Shown piece after piece: positions 1 to 7,829 of a stretch of DNA of 20,299 nt (position 1 is its first letter; each line of letters starts with the position of its first letter). Source of the stretch: an uncultured Acetatifactor sp. (GTDB lineage Bacteria; Bacillota; Clostridia; Lachnospirales; Lachnospiraceae); NCBI GenBank assembly GCA_910578215.1, contig CAJTPH010000051.1:1-20299 (forward strand), given 5' to 3'. The notes below the pieces were generated by a model. It made no database searches. It saw nothing but the letters and a program-made list of their open reading frames with translations, and was not told where the DNA came from. Both the position numbers and the translations under genes were made by a program.

Positions 1-346
1 TGCAGAGACGGAACTGAAACAACAGTCTCGGAACGGATGCGCACCGGAAGAAATTTGCAGCTGCGGTTTGAGCAGATGAAAATTGCTTCCAGAAAAGGGT
101 GGGCAGAAGTGCAGAGACGGAACTGAAACAACAGTCTCGGAACGGATGCGCACCGGAAGGAATTAGCAGCTGCGGTTTGAGCAGATGAAAATTGCTTCCA
201 GAAAAAAATGCGCAGAAGTGCAGAGACGGAACTGAAACAACAGTCTCGGAACGGATGCGCACCGGAAGGAATTTACAGCTGCGGTTTGAGCAGATGAAAA
301 TTCCTTCCAGAAAAAAGTGCGCAGAAGTGCAGAGACGGAACTGAAA
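1..346. repeat. 109-bp tandem repeat array, about 3.2 copies, upstream of proC
   Basis: Copies begin with TGCAGAGACGG at 1, 110, 219 and 328, an exact 109-bp period. The fourth copy breaks off after about 19 bp and runs into the proC ribosome binding site. The array may extend left of the window. Because 109 is not a multiple of 3 and each copy contains TGA triplets, it is not coding. Each copy contains an inverted repeat of GGAAGGAATT type, most perfect in copy 3 (264-274 pairing with 298-308, 11 bp), and a short GAGAC/GTCTC pair. This suggests a structured non-coding unit or minisatellite. No spacers are present, so it is not a CRISPR. Confidence 0.93.
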
Positions 347-359
347 TAGGAGAAAAAAC

Positions 360-1157
360 ATGAAAATCGGATTTATTGGTTTGGGTAATATGGCGGCAGC
401 GATGATTGGCGGTATGCTGGGCAAGGGGCTTGTGAAGCCGGAGGAGATTATAGGTTCTTCAAAAACGGAGCTGACCGCGCAGAATATTAAAACAAAATTT
501 GGGATAACAACTGTAATTGATAACGCTCGGGTGGCCAGGGAGTCGGATATTTTATTCCTTGCCGTTAAGCCTGTCTTTTTTTCGGAGATCATAGGAGAAA
601 TCCGCCATGAGGTGAAACCGGATACCCTGGTAGTCAGTATCGCGGCGGGCAGGGACCTGCGGTATCTGAAGGAAGAATTTGGCAGGCCGGATTTGAAGCT
701 CATCCGCTGTATGCCCAATACGCCGGCGCTGGTGGCGGAAGGCTGCACCGGAGTGTGTGCAGGCGAGGGAGTATCCCAGGAGGATATGGACAGAGTGCTG
801 GAGCTTCTGCGTTCCTTCGGAACGGCAAGCGAAGTGCCGGAGCGGCTGATGGATGTGGTGGTGGGGGTCAGCGGCAGCTCCCCGGCATATGTTTTTATGT
901 TTATTGAAGCAATGGCGGACGGGGCGGTGGCGGCGGGAATGCCGCGGCAGCAGGCGTATGAATTTGCTGCGCAGGCGGTTTTGGGCAGCGCAAGGCTGAT
1001 GCTGGAGACCGGGAAGCATCCTGGGGAGCTGAAGGATATGGTATGCTCGCCCGGAGGAACCACAATCCAGGCGGTGAAGGTGCTGGAGCAAAGGGGTATG
1101 CGCGCCGCGGTGATGGACGCGATGGAGGCATGTATAAATAAATCAAAAAACATGTGA
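360..1157 (+). CDS. proC: Pyrroline-5-carboxylate reductase
   Basis: ProC catalyses the last step of proline synthesis, the NAD(P)H-dependent reduction of 1-pyrroline-5-carboxylate to proline in the cytoplasm. The 265-residue product has the usual family length. It opens with the Rossmann glycine motif GFIGLGNMA (residues 4-12), followed by AVKP, RCMPNTPA and SGSSPAYVF. The C-terminal family signature is visible in HPGELKDMVCSPGGTTIQA. The ATG is preceded by TAGGAG at a normal distance. It has no operon partner in view: the next gene has its own promoter. The upstream leader is unusual because it consists of the 109-bp tandem repeats. argF lies about 3.3 kb downstream, so two genes of the glutamate/ornithine/proline area are close but separated by unrelated genes. 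The assignment is secure. Confidence 0.96.
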   Translation: MKIGFIGLGNMAAAMIGGMLGKGLVKPEEIIGSSKTELTAQNIKTKFGITTVIDNARVARESDILFLAVKPVFFSEIIGEIRHEVKPDTLVVSIAAGRDLRYLKEEFGRPDLKLIRCMPNTPALVAEGCTGVCAGEGVSQEDMDRVLELLRSFGTASEVPERLMDVVVGVSGSSPAYVFMFIEAMADGAVAAGMPRQQAYEFAAQAVLGSARLMLETGKHPGELKDMVCSPGGTTIQAVKVLEQRGMRAAVMDAMEACINKSKNM

Positions 1158-1238
1158 CAGGATGGGTTAAATATCGGTCTCAGGCAGCCTATAGCCGTTT
1201 TGGGCGGTCTTGTCTGAATTTTATCAATTTACAAAAAC

Positions 1239-1267
1239 TTGACAAAACTTTTTGCATCTGCTATGAT
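1239..1267 (+). promoter_or_regulatory. Sigma-A promoter of the cell-wall hydrolase gene
   Basis: TTGACA at 1239-1244 and TATGAT at 1262-1267 are separated by 17 bp. This is a near-consensus housekeeping promoter about 85 bp upstream of the start codon at 1355. Confidence 0.85.
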
Positions 1268-1354
1268 AGCTTCCGTAACAAATTTAACAACTTCGTAATA
1301 ATTTTATGTAGAAAATGAAATAATTGCTGAAAAATTGTTTTGGAGGTAAAGAAA

Positions 1355-2440
1355 ATGGCAAAAGGCAGAAGGCTGTTTGCTGCGGTAGCAGGGCTCATAT
1401 TATCCATGTCCCTGTTTCTGCAGGCAGGCATGGGCGTTCGGGCTGAAGACTTTGAGGATTACCCGGATCAATTGCGCGGCGGAATTGCGGCAGTACTGAA
1501 CCCCAAAAATTCAAGCTCCACAGAGGCGGTATACGCGACGGCCAGGGAGCTGAACCTTGAATTGCAGATTGAAAAGAAAGAGGGACCGGAAAGCAAGCTG
1601 GTCATGACCAACGTAACCTCGGCACTGAATGTGAGAAGCGAGGCGTCCGCAAACTCCAAGAAAGTCGGAAAGCTGTATGAGGACTGCGGCGGCACGATTT
1701 TGGAGCGGAAGGACGGATGGACAAAGCTGCAGTCGGGCAATGTGATCGGATGGTGTTCCGACGAATTCCTGCTGTTTGACGACGAAGCTCTGGCAGCGGC
1801 AAATAATGTGGGTAAGATGGTTGCGACCATCAATACCGAATCTCTCCGCGTCAGGGAGAATCCCGAAAAGGATGCGGAAATCTACGGTCTCCTGCCCCAG
1901 GGAGAAATCGTTGAGGTTATCAACCAGAATACGGAAGGCTGGGTGTGCGTGGACTATGAGGGGAATGACGGTTATGTGCAGGCAGACTATGTCACCCTTG
2001 ATTTTGTAATCGACGCCGGAGAGACAGTCGAGGAGATCGAGGCGCGTGAGAAGAAGGAGGAGGAAGCAAAACGTTTTGTAAACTACGGCGAATTTACCGT
2101 AGATACGGACACGATGCTGCTGCTTGCCGCTTTGATACACTGTGAGGCGCGCGGCGAAAGCTATGAAGGGCAGGTTGCGGTAGGCGCGGTAGTTATGAAC
2201 CGTGTGAGAAGCTCGTCATATCCGAATACGATAAAGGGTGTTATCTATGCGTCGGGTCAGTTTACGCCGGCAATGTCCGGAAAGGTGGATCAGGTATTAA
2301 AGTCCGGAAAGATCAATTCAAGCTGTATTGAGGCGGCGAAGGAGGCCTTGTCGGGCACATCCAACGTAGGCGACCGGACCCACTTCAGAAGAAATAACGG
2401 CCGGGCAGGTCTGGTGATCGGAAACCATGTATTCTATTAA
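1355..2440 (+). CDS. Secreted cell-wall hydrolase: two SH3 domains plus SleB-like hydrolase domain
   Basis: The 361-residue protein starts with a signal peptide: a basic MAKGRR, a hydrophobic core and a likely signal peptidase site after VRA near residue 25-30. Two bacterial SH3-type domains follow at roughly residues 84-140 and 157-212, with the typical LNVR/LRVR and GW segments. A charged linker (EEIEAREKKEEEAKR) leads to a Hydrolase_2 (SleB/CwlJ) domain from about residue 249 to the end. That domain contains HCEARGE with the expected catalytic glutamate, then AVGAVVMNRV and a C-terminal GNHVFY. Members of this family cleave peptidoglycan, as lytic enzymes of spore cortex or vegetative wall. 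The SH3 domains suggest wall binding. The ATG at 1355 is chosen because GGAGG lies at 1342-1346. An in-frame TTG at 1340 would sit on the ribosome binding site. Whether it acts in sporulation cannot be told from this region. Confidence 0.9.
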   Translation: MAKGRRLFAAVAGLILSMSLFLQAGMGVRAEDFEDYPDQLRGGIAAVLNPKNSSSTEAVYATARELNLELQIEKKEGPESKLVMTNVTSALNVRSEASANSKKVGKLYEDCGGTILERKDGWTKLQSGNVIGWCSDEFLLFDDEALAAANNVGKMVATINTESLRVRENPEKDAEIYGLLPQGEIVEVINQNTEGWVCVDYEGNDGYVQADYVTLDFVIDAGETVEEIEAREKKEEEAKRFVNYGEFTVDTDTMLLLAALIHCEARGESYEGQVAVGAVVMNRVRSSSYPNTIKGVIYASGQFTPAMSGKVDQVLKSGKINSSCIEAAKEALSGTSNVGDRTHFRRNNGRAGLVIGNHVFY

Positions 2441-2513
2441 TGGCACGATATTTTCCGAATGAAATAGATAGATAGTATAGATGGACAAATAAAAACAGAT
2501 GATATTTATAACG

Positions 2514-2549
2514 AGAAGGGCGGCATTGCGGGAGCACTGCCGCCCTTCT
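2514..2549. terminator. Strong hairpin after the hydrolase gene
   Basis: AGAAGGGCGGCA (2514-2525) pairs perfectly with TGCCGCCCTTCT (2538-2549), a 12-bp stem with a 12-base loop. No T-tract follows, so intrinsic termination is likely but not certain. Confidence 0.6.
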
Positions 2550-2707
2550 GTGTGCTCTGCGAAAAGTCCCTTTTGACGCCTGCAGGATAATCCGGGCTGC
2601 CCCGCAAAGAAAAGGGTTGCGGAGGGATTATAAATGTAGTAAACTGGATATATAAATACCAGAAAAAAACGACTGTGATACGGTCTTCATGTAAAGGGAG
2701 TGATAGG

Positions 2708-3229
2708 ATGGATGAAATGATCATTTTCTGGTTGGTTTTGCTTATCGCATTAATTGTTATTGAAGTGCTGACCATGGGGCTTACTACGATCTGGTTTGCC
2801 GGGGGCGCACTGATCGCGGTGCTCGCTTCGCTCCTGAACGCGCCTGTATGGCTGCAGGTGCTGTTATTCTTCGGGACGTCCCTGATTCTCCTGCTCTTTA
2901 CAAGACCTGTAGCGGTAAAATATTTTAACAGGGATCGGATCAAGACGAATGTGGAGAGCATGGTAGGGCGTCAGGCAATTGTCATCAGTGAGATCGACAA
3001 TGTCCACGGCATCGGACTGGCGACAGTCGGCGGCCAGGAGTGGACCGCAAGGAGCTGTGACGACAAGGTGAGAATTCCGGCGGGAGCCGTCGTAAATGTG
3101 GTTGCGATCCATGGAGTCAAGCTGATTGTAAGACCGGATCAGAATATGGAGGGCAACAGCCCGGAGCAGGGGATGCCGATTCCCATGAGCGTTTCACAAA
3201 TGGAGGATGCACAGTCCCGGCAGCATTAG
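2708..3229 (+). CDS. NfeD-family membrane protein
   Basis: This 173-residue protein has an N-terminal hydrophobic block with about three membrane segments (residues 5-70, WLVLLIALIVIEVL, TTIWFAGGALIAVLASL, LQVLLFFGTSLILLLF). A soluble C-terminal domain with the look of the NfeD OB-fold follows (GRQAIVISEI, GLATVGGQEWTARS, AGAVVNVVAIHGVKLIV). The family's short form is encoded next to stomatin/SPFH proteins and is thought to act with them in membrane organisation. Exactly that neighbour follows 61 bp downstream. The ATG at 2708 is preferred over an upstream in-frame ATG at 2675 because AAGGGAG (2694-2700) sits 7 bp before it and the first residues lead straight into the membrane segment. The molecular role is not established. 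Confidence 0.85.
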   Translation: MDEMIIFWLVLLIALIVIEVLTMGLTTIWFAGGALIAVLASLLNAPVWLQVLLFFGTSLILLLFTRPVAVKYFNRDRIKTNVESMVGRQAIVISEIDNVHGIGLATVGGQEWTARSCDDKVRIPAGAVVNVVAIHGVKLIVRPDQNMEGNSPEQGMPIPMSVSQMEDAQSRQH

Positions 3230-3290
3230 CCGAGGCGGGGAGCATAAAACAAAAACACGCACTGTAAATCAGGGCAGAAAGAGGTAAAAA

Positions 3291-4211
3291 ATGATTGGTC
3301 CTATTTTGATTGCACTTGTTATTATTGTTTTGTTGATTGTAGTGTCCTGTCTGAAGGTTGTTCCTCAGGCGCAGGCATATGTCATTGAGCGTCTGGGCGC
3401 CTACCAGGGTACCTGGTCCGTGGGATTCCATGTAAAGGTTCCTTTCCTGGATAAGATAGCCAGAAAGGTGAACTTAAAGGAGCAGGTGGCGGACTTCCCG
3501 CCTCAGCCTGTTATCACCAAGGATAACGTTACCATGAGGATCGACACTGTCATTTACTATCAGATTACCGACCCCAAGCTCTTTACCTACGGTGTGGAAA
3601 ATCCCATGATGGCGATTGAGAACCTGACGGCTACCACACTGCGTAACATAATCGGCGAGATGGAGCTGGATCAGACTCTGACCAGCCGCGAGATTGTCAA
3701 CGCTAAGATGCGGGCAGCGCTGGACGAGGCTACCGATCCCTGGGGCATCAAGATCAACCGTGTAGAATTAAAGAATATTATTCCGCCCGCTGAAATCCAG
3801 AATGCGATGGAGAAGCAGATGAAGGCGGAGCGCGAGAGGCGCGAGGCGGAGACAAAGGCAAAGGGTGAGAAGAATGCAAGCATCCTTGTGGCGGAAGGTG
3901 AGAAGGAATCTGCAATTCTCCGGGCGGAAGCAGAGAAGCAGTCCGCAATTCTCCGCGCAGAGGCTGCGAAGGAAAAGATGATCCGCGAGGCGGAAGGTGA
4001 GGCGGAGGCTATTCTCAAGGTGCAGCAGGCACATGCGGACGGTATCCGGATGCTGAAGGAAGCGGGAGCGGACGAGGCAGTCCTGAAGATAAAGAGCCTT
4101 GAAGCCTTTGAGAAGGTTGCGGACGGCAAGGCGACCACGATTCTTCTTCCCGCAGAGCTGCAGGGCATTGCGAGTGTGGCAGCGACCTTGAAGGAGGCTG
4201 TAAAAAAATAA
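3291..4211 (+). CDS. SPFH/band 7 (stomatin-like, QmcA-type) membrane protein
   Basis: The 306-residue protein has one N-terminal membrane anchor (residues 3-22, IGPILIALVIIVLLIVV). The band 7 domain follows, starting VPQAQAYVIERLGAY with GFHVKVPFLDKI and a core including DNVTMRIDTVIYYQITDP and NLTATTLRNIIGEMELD. After residue about 170 it becomes a long alanine/glutamate/lysine-rich coiled coil with an internal near-repeat (ESAILRAEAEKQ, QSAILRAEAAKE). Family members form large membrane-bound oligomers and scaffold membrane domains. The partner NfeD gene lies immediately upstream, a conserved pair, and the two are probably cotranscribed. The start has AGAGG 6 bp upstream. Length and architecture are normal for the family. 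The cellular substrate or partner protein is unknown. Confidence 0.9.
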   Translation: MIGPILIALVIIVLLIVVSCLKVVPQAQAYVIERLGAYQGTWSVGFHVKVPFLDKIARKVNLKEQVADFPPQPVITKDNVTMRIDTVIYYQITDPKLFTYGVENPMMAIENLTATTLRNIIGEMELDQTLTSREIVNAKMRAALDEATDPWGIKINRVELKNIIPPAEIQNAMEKQMKAERERREAETKAKGEKNASILVAEGEKESAILRAEAEKQSAILRAEAAKEKMIREAEGEAEAILKVQQAHADGIRMLKEAGADEAVLKIKSLEAFEKVADGKATTILLPAELQGIASVAATLKEAVKK

Positions 4212-4252
4212 ACCTGCTGTCCGGGGTGGGATATCGGGCTTTTAAATGACTG

Positions 4253-4300
4253 CGCCACGGAAAGGAGGCTTCTTTTAGAAGCTTCCCGCCTGTGGCGTTT
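4253..4300 (+). terminator. Long hairpin terminator after the SPFH gene
   Basis: CGCCAC (4253-4258) pairs with GTGGCG (4292-4297), and an inner GCTTCT/AGAAGC stem lies between them. TTTGTACACTTTCTT follows. It sits between the SPFH stop codon and the argF leader. Confidence 0.6.
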
Positions 4301-4321
4301 GTACACTTTCTTATAGGAAAA

Positions 4322-4450
4322 TAAGCCTGCATGTTAAGCCGGCATGTTCCGTTTATAAGGCGGAATTTGCGAACAGGGTTATATTGTCAGAAATGTAAGA
4401 ATGTATGCTCAGGCATGCATTAAGTATGTCCGCTGAAGCGGACAGGGAGG
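4322..4450 (+). promoter_or_regulatory. argF leader with tandem 13-mers, an inverted repeat and a hairpin next to the ribosome binding site
   Basis: Three structures lie before argF. First, a tandem 13-mer: TAAGCCTGCATGT (4322-4334) and TAAGCCGGCATGT (4335-4347), 12 of 13 identical. Second, an imperfect palindrome AATGTATGC-TCAG-GCATGCATT (4400-4421). Third, a hairpin GTCCGC-TGAA-GCGGAC (4428-4443) directly before the ribosome binding site GGGAGG (4445-4450). ArgF genes are commonly controlled by the ArgR/AhrC arginine repressor. None of these elements is a clear match to the known arginine box, so a regulatory role is inference. No convincing -35/-10 pair was found. Confidence 0.4.
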
Positions 4451-4457
4451 TATAGGC

Positions 4458-5441
4458 ATGGATTTAAAGGGAAGGGATTTTTTGAAGCTGCTGGATTTTA
4501 CCCAGGAGGAGATTGCCTATCTGGTGGATTTGGCGGCGGAGTTGAAGGACAAAAAGAAAAAGGGTATTCCCGTGGACACTCTGCGGGGAAAAAACGTGGC
4601 GCTGATTTTTGAGAAGACAAGCACGCGCACCAGGTGCGCTTTTGAGGTTGCCGCCCACGATCTGGGCATGGGAACCACCTACCTTGATCCCTCTAGCTCA
4701 CAGATCGGCAAGAAAGAGAGCATTGCGGATACGGCGCGGGTGCTTTCCGGCATGTTTGAGGGAATTGAATACCGGGGCTTTGGACAGAATATCGTGGAGG
4801 AGCTTGCAAAATATGCCACTGTGCCTGTGTGGAACGGTTTGACCAACGAGTTCCATCCCACTCAGATGCTTGCCGATCTTTTGACCATTCGCGAGCATTT
4901 CGGATATTTGAAGGGAATTAAATTGACATACATGGGAGATGCCCGTTACAACATGGGCAATTCCCTGATGGTAGTATGCGCAAAGATGGGCATGCACTTT
5001 ACGGCATGTACCACATCCAAATATTTTCCCGAGAAGACGCTGGTTGACCAATGCAGGGAAATCGCTGCGCAGAGCGGCGGCAGCATCACATTGACGGAGG
5101 ATGTGAAGGAGGGCACAAAGGGCGTGGACGTCGTATATACGGATGTCTGGGTGTCTATGGGTGAGCCCGACGAGATCTGGACAGAGCGTATCAGGGAGCT
5201 TTCCCCCTATCAGGTGAACAGGGCGGTCATGGAAAACGCAGGCGAAAAAGCCGTATTTATGCACTGTCTGCCGGCTTTCCATGATTTGAAGACCACAACA
5301 GGCGCAAAAATGGGCGAACGCTTCGGCATTACGGAGATGGAGGTCACCGACGAGGTGTTTGAATCCTCCCAGTCCATCGTATTCGAGGAAGCGGAAAACC
5401 GTATGCACACCATCAAGGCTGTGATGGCGGCCACACTGTGA
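4458..5441 (+). CDS. argF: Ornithine carbamoyltransferase
   Basis: This enzyme transfers a carbamoyl group from carbamoyl phosphate to ornithine, giving citrulline in arginine synthesis (or the reverse in arginine degradation). The 327-residue length is typical. The carbamoyl-phosphate motif STRTR is at residues 55-59, HPTQ at 133-136, and the ornithine-loop DVWVSMG at 229-235. The catalytic HCLP is at 269-272. The SMG loop argues for an ornithine rather than aspartate or putrescine enzyme. The start is preceded by GGGAGG. The gene stands alone, with no other arg genes next to it, so a biosynthetic or catabolic role cannot be decided from context. A GC-rich hairpin follows the stop codon. Confidence 0.95.
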   Translation: MDLKGRDFLKLLDFTQEEIAYLVDLAAELKDKKKKGIPVDTLRGKNVALIFEKTSTRTRCAFEVAAHDLGMGTTYLDPSSSQIGKKESIADTARVLSGMFEGIEYRGFGQNIVEELAKYATVPVWNGLTNEFHPTQMLADLLTIREHFGYLKGIKLTYMGDARYNMGNSLMVVCAKMGMHFTACTTSKYFPEKTLVDQCREIAAQSGGSITLTEDVKEGTKGVDVVYTDVWVSMGEPDEIWTERIRELSPYQVNRAVMENAGEKAVFMHCLPAFHDLKTTTGAKMGERFGITEMEVTDEVFESSQSIVFEEAENRMHTIKAVMAATL

Positions 5442-5458
5442 CCGCAGCGCCTGTAATG

Positions 5459-5486
5459 CGGCGGTTTAAGGCTTGCCGCCGGGATT
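5459..5486 (+). terminator. Hairpin after argF
   Basis: CGGCGG (5459-5464) pairs with CCGCCG (5476-5481), and GGATTTTGA follows. The T-tract is short, so this is a probable but weak intrinsic terminator. Confidence 0.5.
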
Positions 5487-5517
5487 TTGACATAGCAGGA
5501 ATTGAAAAAGGATCGTC

Positions 5518-6498
5518 ATGAAATCAAAAATTTTAGCTTTATTAAGAGAACGCAGGGATTACGTTTCCGGGCAGGAGCTGTGCGAACATTTCGGCGTTTC
5601 CCGCACTGCCGTCTGGAAAGCTGTCGGCCAGCTGAAAAAGGAAGGATATGAGATAGAAGCGGTAAAAAACAGGGGCTATCTGCTGACGGAAAGAGAAGAC
5701 GTGTTTGGGCGGCATGAGCTGGAAAGCCGCATGGCTACCCGCTGGGCAGGCCATCCTGTCTACTTCTATGAGTCTGTCAGTTCCACCAACCAGCAGGCGA
5801 AGCAGCTCGCGGAAAGCGGCTGCGGGCAGGGGACCCTGGTTGCGGCGGATATGCAGACCGCGGGACGCGGACGCAGGGGAAAGGCGTGGAGCAGCCCGGC
5901 GGGAACCAACGTTTATTTTACCCTGATTTTAAAGCCGGAGTATGATCCGGACTGTGTTTCCATGGTGACGCTGGTAATGGCGCTTGCGGTGGCGGAGGGA
6001 ATACGCGCAACCTGTGGCGTAGAAGCGGGTATCAAATGGCCAAACGACATTGTGGCAGACGGGAAAAAGCTCTGCGGCATGCTGACCGAGATGAGCGTGG
6101 AGAGAGACTATATTCATCATGTGGTGGTGGGCGCAGGCATCAACGTAAGGCGGCAGGAATTTGCCCCGGAGATTGCCGACAGGGCGGTCAGCCTGGAGCA
6201 GCTCTGCGGGCAGAGGGTTTCCAGGGCGATGCTGATTGCAAACGTGATGAAGGCATTTGAAAAATTTTATGACTGCTTTGAGCGGGAGCACAGCCTTGCG
6301 GGGCTGTTGGAGCAATATAACAGACTGTTGGTGAGCCGGGACGGAGAGGTCTGCGTCCTTGACCCAAAGGGAGAATACCGGGGCATTTCCAGAGGCGTCA
6401 ACGCCCGGGGCGAGCTTCTTGTGGAGCTTGCGGACGGCAGGGTCACGGAGGTATATGCGGGAGAGGTTTCCGTAAGAGGGGTTTACGGTTATGTGTGA
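5518..6498 (+). CDS. birA: Bifunctional biotin-protein ligase / biotin operon repressor
   Basis: BirA attaches biotin to biotin-dependent carboxylases through biotinyl-AMP, and its N-terminal domain represses biotin genes. The 326-residue product starts with a winged helix-turn-helix (residues 1-60, VSGQELCEHFGVSRTAVWKA and an NRGYLL wing). The ligase domain has SSTNQQAK, the biotinyl-AMP loop AGRGRRGKAWSSP (near 114-126), KWPND (173-177) and KLCGMLTEM. A small C-terminal SH3-like domain ends the protein. Length fits the two-function class. AAGGA sits 7 bp before the ATG. The next gene starts inside the last codons of birA, indicating cotranscription, and coaX follows, a frequent pairing of cofactor genes in Firmicutes. 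Confidence 0.95.
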   Translation: MKSKILALLRERRDYVSGQELCEHFGVSRTAVWKAVGQLKKEGYEIEAVKNRGYLLTEREDVFGRHELESRMATRWAGHPVYFYESVSSTNQQAKQLAESGCGQGTLVAADMQTAGRGRRGKAWSSPAGTNVYFTLILKPEYDPDCVSMVTLVMALAVAEGIRATCGVEAGIKWPNDIVADGKKLCGMLTEMSVERDYIHHVVVGAGINVRRQEFAPEIADRAVSLEQLCGQRVSRAMLIANVMKAFEKFYDCFEREHSLAGLLEQYNRLLVSRDGEVCVLDPKGEYRGISRGVNARGELLVELADGRVTEVYAGEVSVRGVYGYV

Positions 6499-6841
6499 GG
6501 GAAAAAATACGGTGCTCTGCGGCGCAAACGCCTACGAGATGAAATATTATTTTAACGAGCGTTTTAACGGTATTCCGGAATCCGTCAAGGACGAGCTGCA
6601 TATTATCTGTGTCCTTTTTACCGAGGAGGTGGGAGGCGTGTTTACCATTGCCTTCGAGGAGGACGGCAATGTGGTGATGGAGACCGACGCGGAGGAAAAC
6701 GATATTTACTATGACGAGATCAGCAGCGGCCTGCTGGTGTCGGAGATACGCAGAAACAGACAGGAGCTGTTTGAAGCTCTGAGCCTTTATTACAGGGTGT
6801 TTATTTTGAAGGAGGACGTTTCGGGGCTTTTGGAGGGATAA
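6491..6841 (+). CDS. Small conserved protein of unknown function, probably DUF6145 family
   Basis: This is an acidic 116-residue protein without signal peptide or membrane segments. Its start overlaps the end of birA by 8 bp, and GAGGGG lies upstream of the ATG within the birA coding sequence, pointing to translational coupling. Visible segments are TVLCGANAYEMKYYFNERF near the N-terminus, ELHIICVLFTEEVGGVFTIAFEEDG in the middle and LFEALSLYYRVFILKED at the end. From memory this pattern matches a family found mainly in Lachnospiraceae (DUF6145), but I could not search it. The strict birA-coaX setting suggests a housekeeping role. No catalytic motif is recognisable. Confidence 0.75.
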   Translation: MCEGKNTVLCGANAYEMKYYFNERFNGIPESVKDELHIICVLFTEEVGGVFTIAFEEDGNVVMETDAEENDIYYDEISSGLLVSEIRRNRQELFEALSLYYRVFILKEDVSGLLEG

Positions 6842-6892
6842 GACAGGAAAGGCAGCCATAGTATTTGAATCAACCGAAGGATTGGAGCGCAA

Positions 6893-7699
6893 ATGATTCT
6901 TGTAATTGACGTGGGCAACACAAATATGACCCTTGGAGTCTATCAGGGGCAGGAGCTGAGAGCGACCTTCCGCCTGACCACAAAGACGCCGAGAACCTCG
7001 GACGAGTACGGGGTCATTATCACACAGCTTTTGAAAAATAAAGGAATCGATGCCATGGAGCTGGAGGGCTCCATCGTTGCCAGTGTGGTGCCGGATGTGA
7101 TGCACTCCCTGATTTCAGGGCTGGTGCGCTATACCGACACAAAACCCATGAATGTGGGGCCGGGCGTAAAGACGGGCATCCGTATCATTACGGAGGACCC
7201 CAGAGCCATCGGCGCCGACAGAATCGTGGATGCGGTTTCCGCCTATGAAAAGTACGGCGGTCCCGTTCTGGTACTGGATTTCGGGACCGCCACCACCTAT
7301 GACCTGGTAACGGAGACAGGAGAGTTTGCGGCAGGCATCACCGCGCCGGGAATCCGGATCTGTTCGGAGGCGCTCTGGACGCAGGCGGCGAAGCTACCCA
7401 ATATTGAGATCAGGAAGCCCAGGTCCATTCTGGCACAGGAAACCATCAGCAGTATGCAGGCGGGGCTTGTATACGGGCAGATCGGACAGACGGAATACAT
7501 TATCAGGAAGGTCAAAGAGGAAAGCGGCATTGCGGATCTGAAGGTGGTCGCAACAGGAGGGCTGGGCAGGCTGATAGCGGACGAGACCTCCGCCATCGAC
7601 ATTTACGACAGCTCTCTGACCCTGGACGGGCTGAGAATTATTTATGATAAAAATTCCGACAGAAAATCCAGGGCGGCGCATACTCAGGCATCTCCGTAA
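6893..7699 (+). CDS. coaX: Type III pantothenate kinase
   Basis: CoaX phosphorylates pantothenate with ATP, the first step of coenzyme A synthesis. It belongs to the ASKHA fold (acetate kinase/Hsp70/actin-like). The 268-residue protein shows the phosphate-binding DVGNTN at residues 6-11, GADR at 107-110, DFGTATT at 129-135 and the GITAPGI loop soon after. VVATGGLGRLIA forms the second nucleotide-binding segment near the C-terminus. The last about 15 residues (DRKSRAAHTQASP) look like a variable tail. GGAG precedes the ATG. The gene follows birA and the small gene by 51 bp, so the three are probably one transcript. A GC-rich hairpin follows the stop. Confidence 0.95.
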   Translation: MILVIDVGNTNMTLGVYQGQELRATFRLTTKTPRTSDEYGVIITQLLKNKGIDAMELEGSIVASVVPDVMHSLISGLVRYTDTKPMNVGPGVKTGIRIITEDPRAIGADRIVDAVSAYEKYGGPVLVLDFGTATTYDLVTETGEFAAGITAPGIRICSEALWTQAAKLPNIEIRKPRSILAQETISSMQAGLVYGQIGQTEYIIRKVKEESGIADLKVVATGGLGRLIADETSAIDIYDSSLTLDGLRIIYDKNSDRKSRAAHTQASP

Positions 7700-7702
7700 A
7701 AA

Positions 7703-7719
7703 CGGCGGTTCTTCCGCCG
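7703..7719. terminator. Small GC hairpin after coaX
   Basis: CGGCGG (7703-7708) pairs with CCGCCG (7714-7719) around a TTCTT loop, directly after the coaX stop codon. No T-tract follows, so it may only stabilise the transcript end. Confidence 0.35.
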
Positions 7720-7829
7720 ATGTCATGACGGCGGGTCAAAAGGCAGTTTGATTCCGGGGTCCTGGCAGACGGCGGGATAAACGCTTGGAAATTCACCTAA
7801 AATTTACTATACGCAGGAGCAAAAGGTAT

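Noticed and set aside
1..346. CRISPR-like array
   Set aside because: The units are contiguous 109-bp tandem copies without unique spacers, and no cas gene is present.
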